Below are positions 14,262 to 14,679 of a stretch of 14,679 nt of DNA, one piece after another. Within the stretch, counting starts at the first letter, position 1, and the number at the start of each line of letters is the position of its first letter. The stretch is taken from positions 1 through 14,679 of the forward strand of contig JAOZST010000086.1 of the NCBI GenBank assembly GCA_029939535.1. Direction: 5' to 3'. Made by a program: the position numbers and the translations under genes. The notes below the pieces were generated by a model. The model was not told the origin of the DNA and did not search any database. It was given only the letters and a program-made list of their open reading frames with translations. The stretch comes from NBML01 sp029939535. Its GTDB lineage: Bacteria > Desulfobacterota > Desulfobacteria > Desulfobacterales > Desulfobacteraceae.

Positions 14262-14679
14262 ATCAGAAACAAACCAGATCAGGGCGTTTATTGCCTTGTC
14301 TCTGCCTGGGCATGTACAACAGGTTCTGGAAGAGATTCAGGTGCTATTGAGGTCCAGGGGGATAAAAGCATCCTGGACCAAACCTGGAACTTTTCATCTG
14401 ACCCTGAAGTTCCTGGGAAATGTTCAAGCTCTTGATTCCCTGGTATCAGCCATGAACAATTCAGTTAAAGGTTTTTCTTCATTTCAATTGCCTGCGGGCG
14501 AGATGGGGGTCTTTCCGGGAATCAAGAAGGCCAGGGTGATCTGGAGCGGCATCGGTGGCAGGACAGATGTTCTGGAAAACATATTTAATAGTCTTGAATA
14601 CAATCTTCAGGCACTTGATATAAAAAGGAAAAACGCAGGTTTTCTCCCCACATCACCCTTGGAAGAAGTAAATCCATTT
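14254..14679 (+). CDS. thpR: RNA 2',3'-cyclic phosphodiesterase (2H family), partial, apparent frameshift
   Basis: A ThpR/LigT 2H-superfamily enzyme that hydrolyses 2',3'-cyclic phosphate RNA ends; it runs off the window. The ATG at 14254 overlaps the previous stop by 8 bases. The N-terminus is on pattern: IRAFIALSLPG (9-19), the first catalytic HLTLKFLGNV (His48), then GVFPGIKKARVIWSGIGG. The second HxTL motif is expected near residue 130, but the frame there reads an unrelated FLPTSPLEEVNPF. Shifting back one base gives RRFSPHITLGRSKSI, a perfect match. One missing adenine in either A5 run (14622-14626 or 14629-14633) would restore it. It is either a sequencing indel, a true inactivating frameshift, or a -1 slip. 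Also could be called a pseudogene if the indel is real. Confidence 0.82.
   Translation, partial: MNESETNQIRAFIALSLPGHVQQVLEEIQVLLRSRGIKASWTKPGTFHLTLKFLGNVQALDSLVSAMNNSVKGFSSFQLPAGEMGVFPGIKKARVIWSGIGGRTDVLENIFNSLEYNLQALDIKRKNAGFLPTSPLEEVNPF

Overview
The window looks like chromosomal DNA of a strictly anaerobic, moderate-GC bacterium, most likely a sulfate-reducing Desulfobacteraceae-type member of the Desulfobacterota. This is inferred from protein style, codon use, a sulfatase paired with an oxygen-sensitive radical SAM maturase, and anaerobic-type corrinoid genes. There is no rRNA or other phylogenetic marker, so the taxonomy is only suggestive.

Layout: (1) 1-3620, plus strand: the tail of an unidentified gene, an NCS2 nucleobase permease that resembles the animal SLC23 branch, a perfect 18-bp-stem terminator, a small one-TM protein with a possible PH-like domain, and an M20-type ureide/N-carbamoyl amidohydrolase. 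The permease and the amidohydrolase suggest purine/pyrimidine or ureide scavenging. (2) 7519-3712, minus strand: a compact operon of a radical SAM sulfatase-maturating enzyme with an added C-terminal SEC-C zinc motif, a cytoplasmic choline-sulfatase (BetC type, with the Cys-type CAPSR formylglycine motif), and an AEC-family permease. This reads as one unit: the maturase makes the formylglycine, the sulfatase cleaves a small sulfate ester, and the permease may move the substrate or product. (3) 7726-9157, plus strand: an ABC ATPase plus UPF0014 membrane protein pair of the FetA/FetB (YbbL/YbbM) iron-export type. (4) 9158-9507: a 350-bp gap holding two parS-like palindromes inside a larger symmetric inverted repeat. 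It is the most unusual non-coding structure here. (5) 9508-11480, plus strand: cobO and cobQ, overlapping by 4 bases (corrinoid adenosylation and cobyric acid amidation), with no recognisable cobalamin riboswitch upstream. (6) 11657-14679, plus strand: a FapA/DUF342 protein carrying an unusual N-terminal array of MshEN-like repeats, then a MoaD/Ub-Mut7C-like small beta-grasp protein, then the start of a 2H phosphoesterase (ThpR/LigT) with an apparent single-base frameshift just before its second HxTL motif.

Most genes are recognisable members of known families. The points that merit a second look are the nested parS-like dyad at 9336-9429, the FapA/MshEN fusion with an odd leader region, the self-contained choline-sulfatase/maturase/permease operon, and a His-to-Gln change at a normally conserved position in the amidohydrolase.
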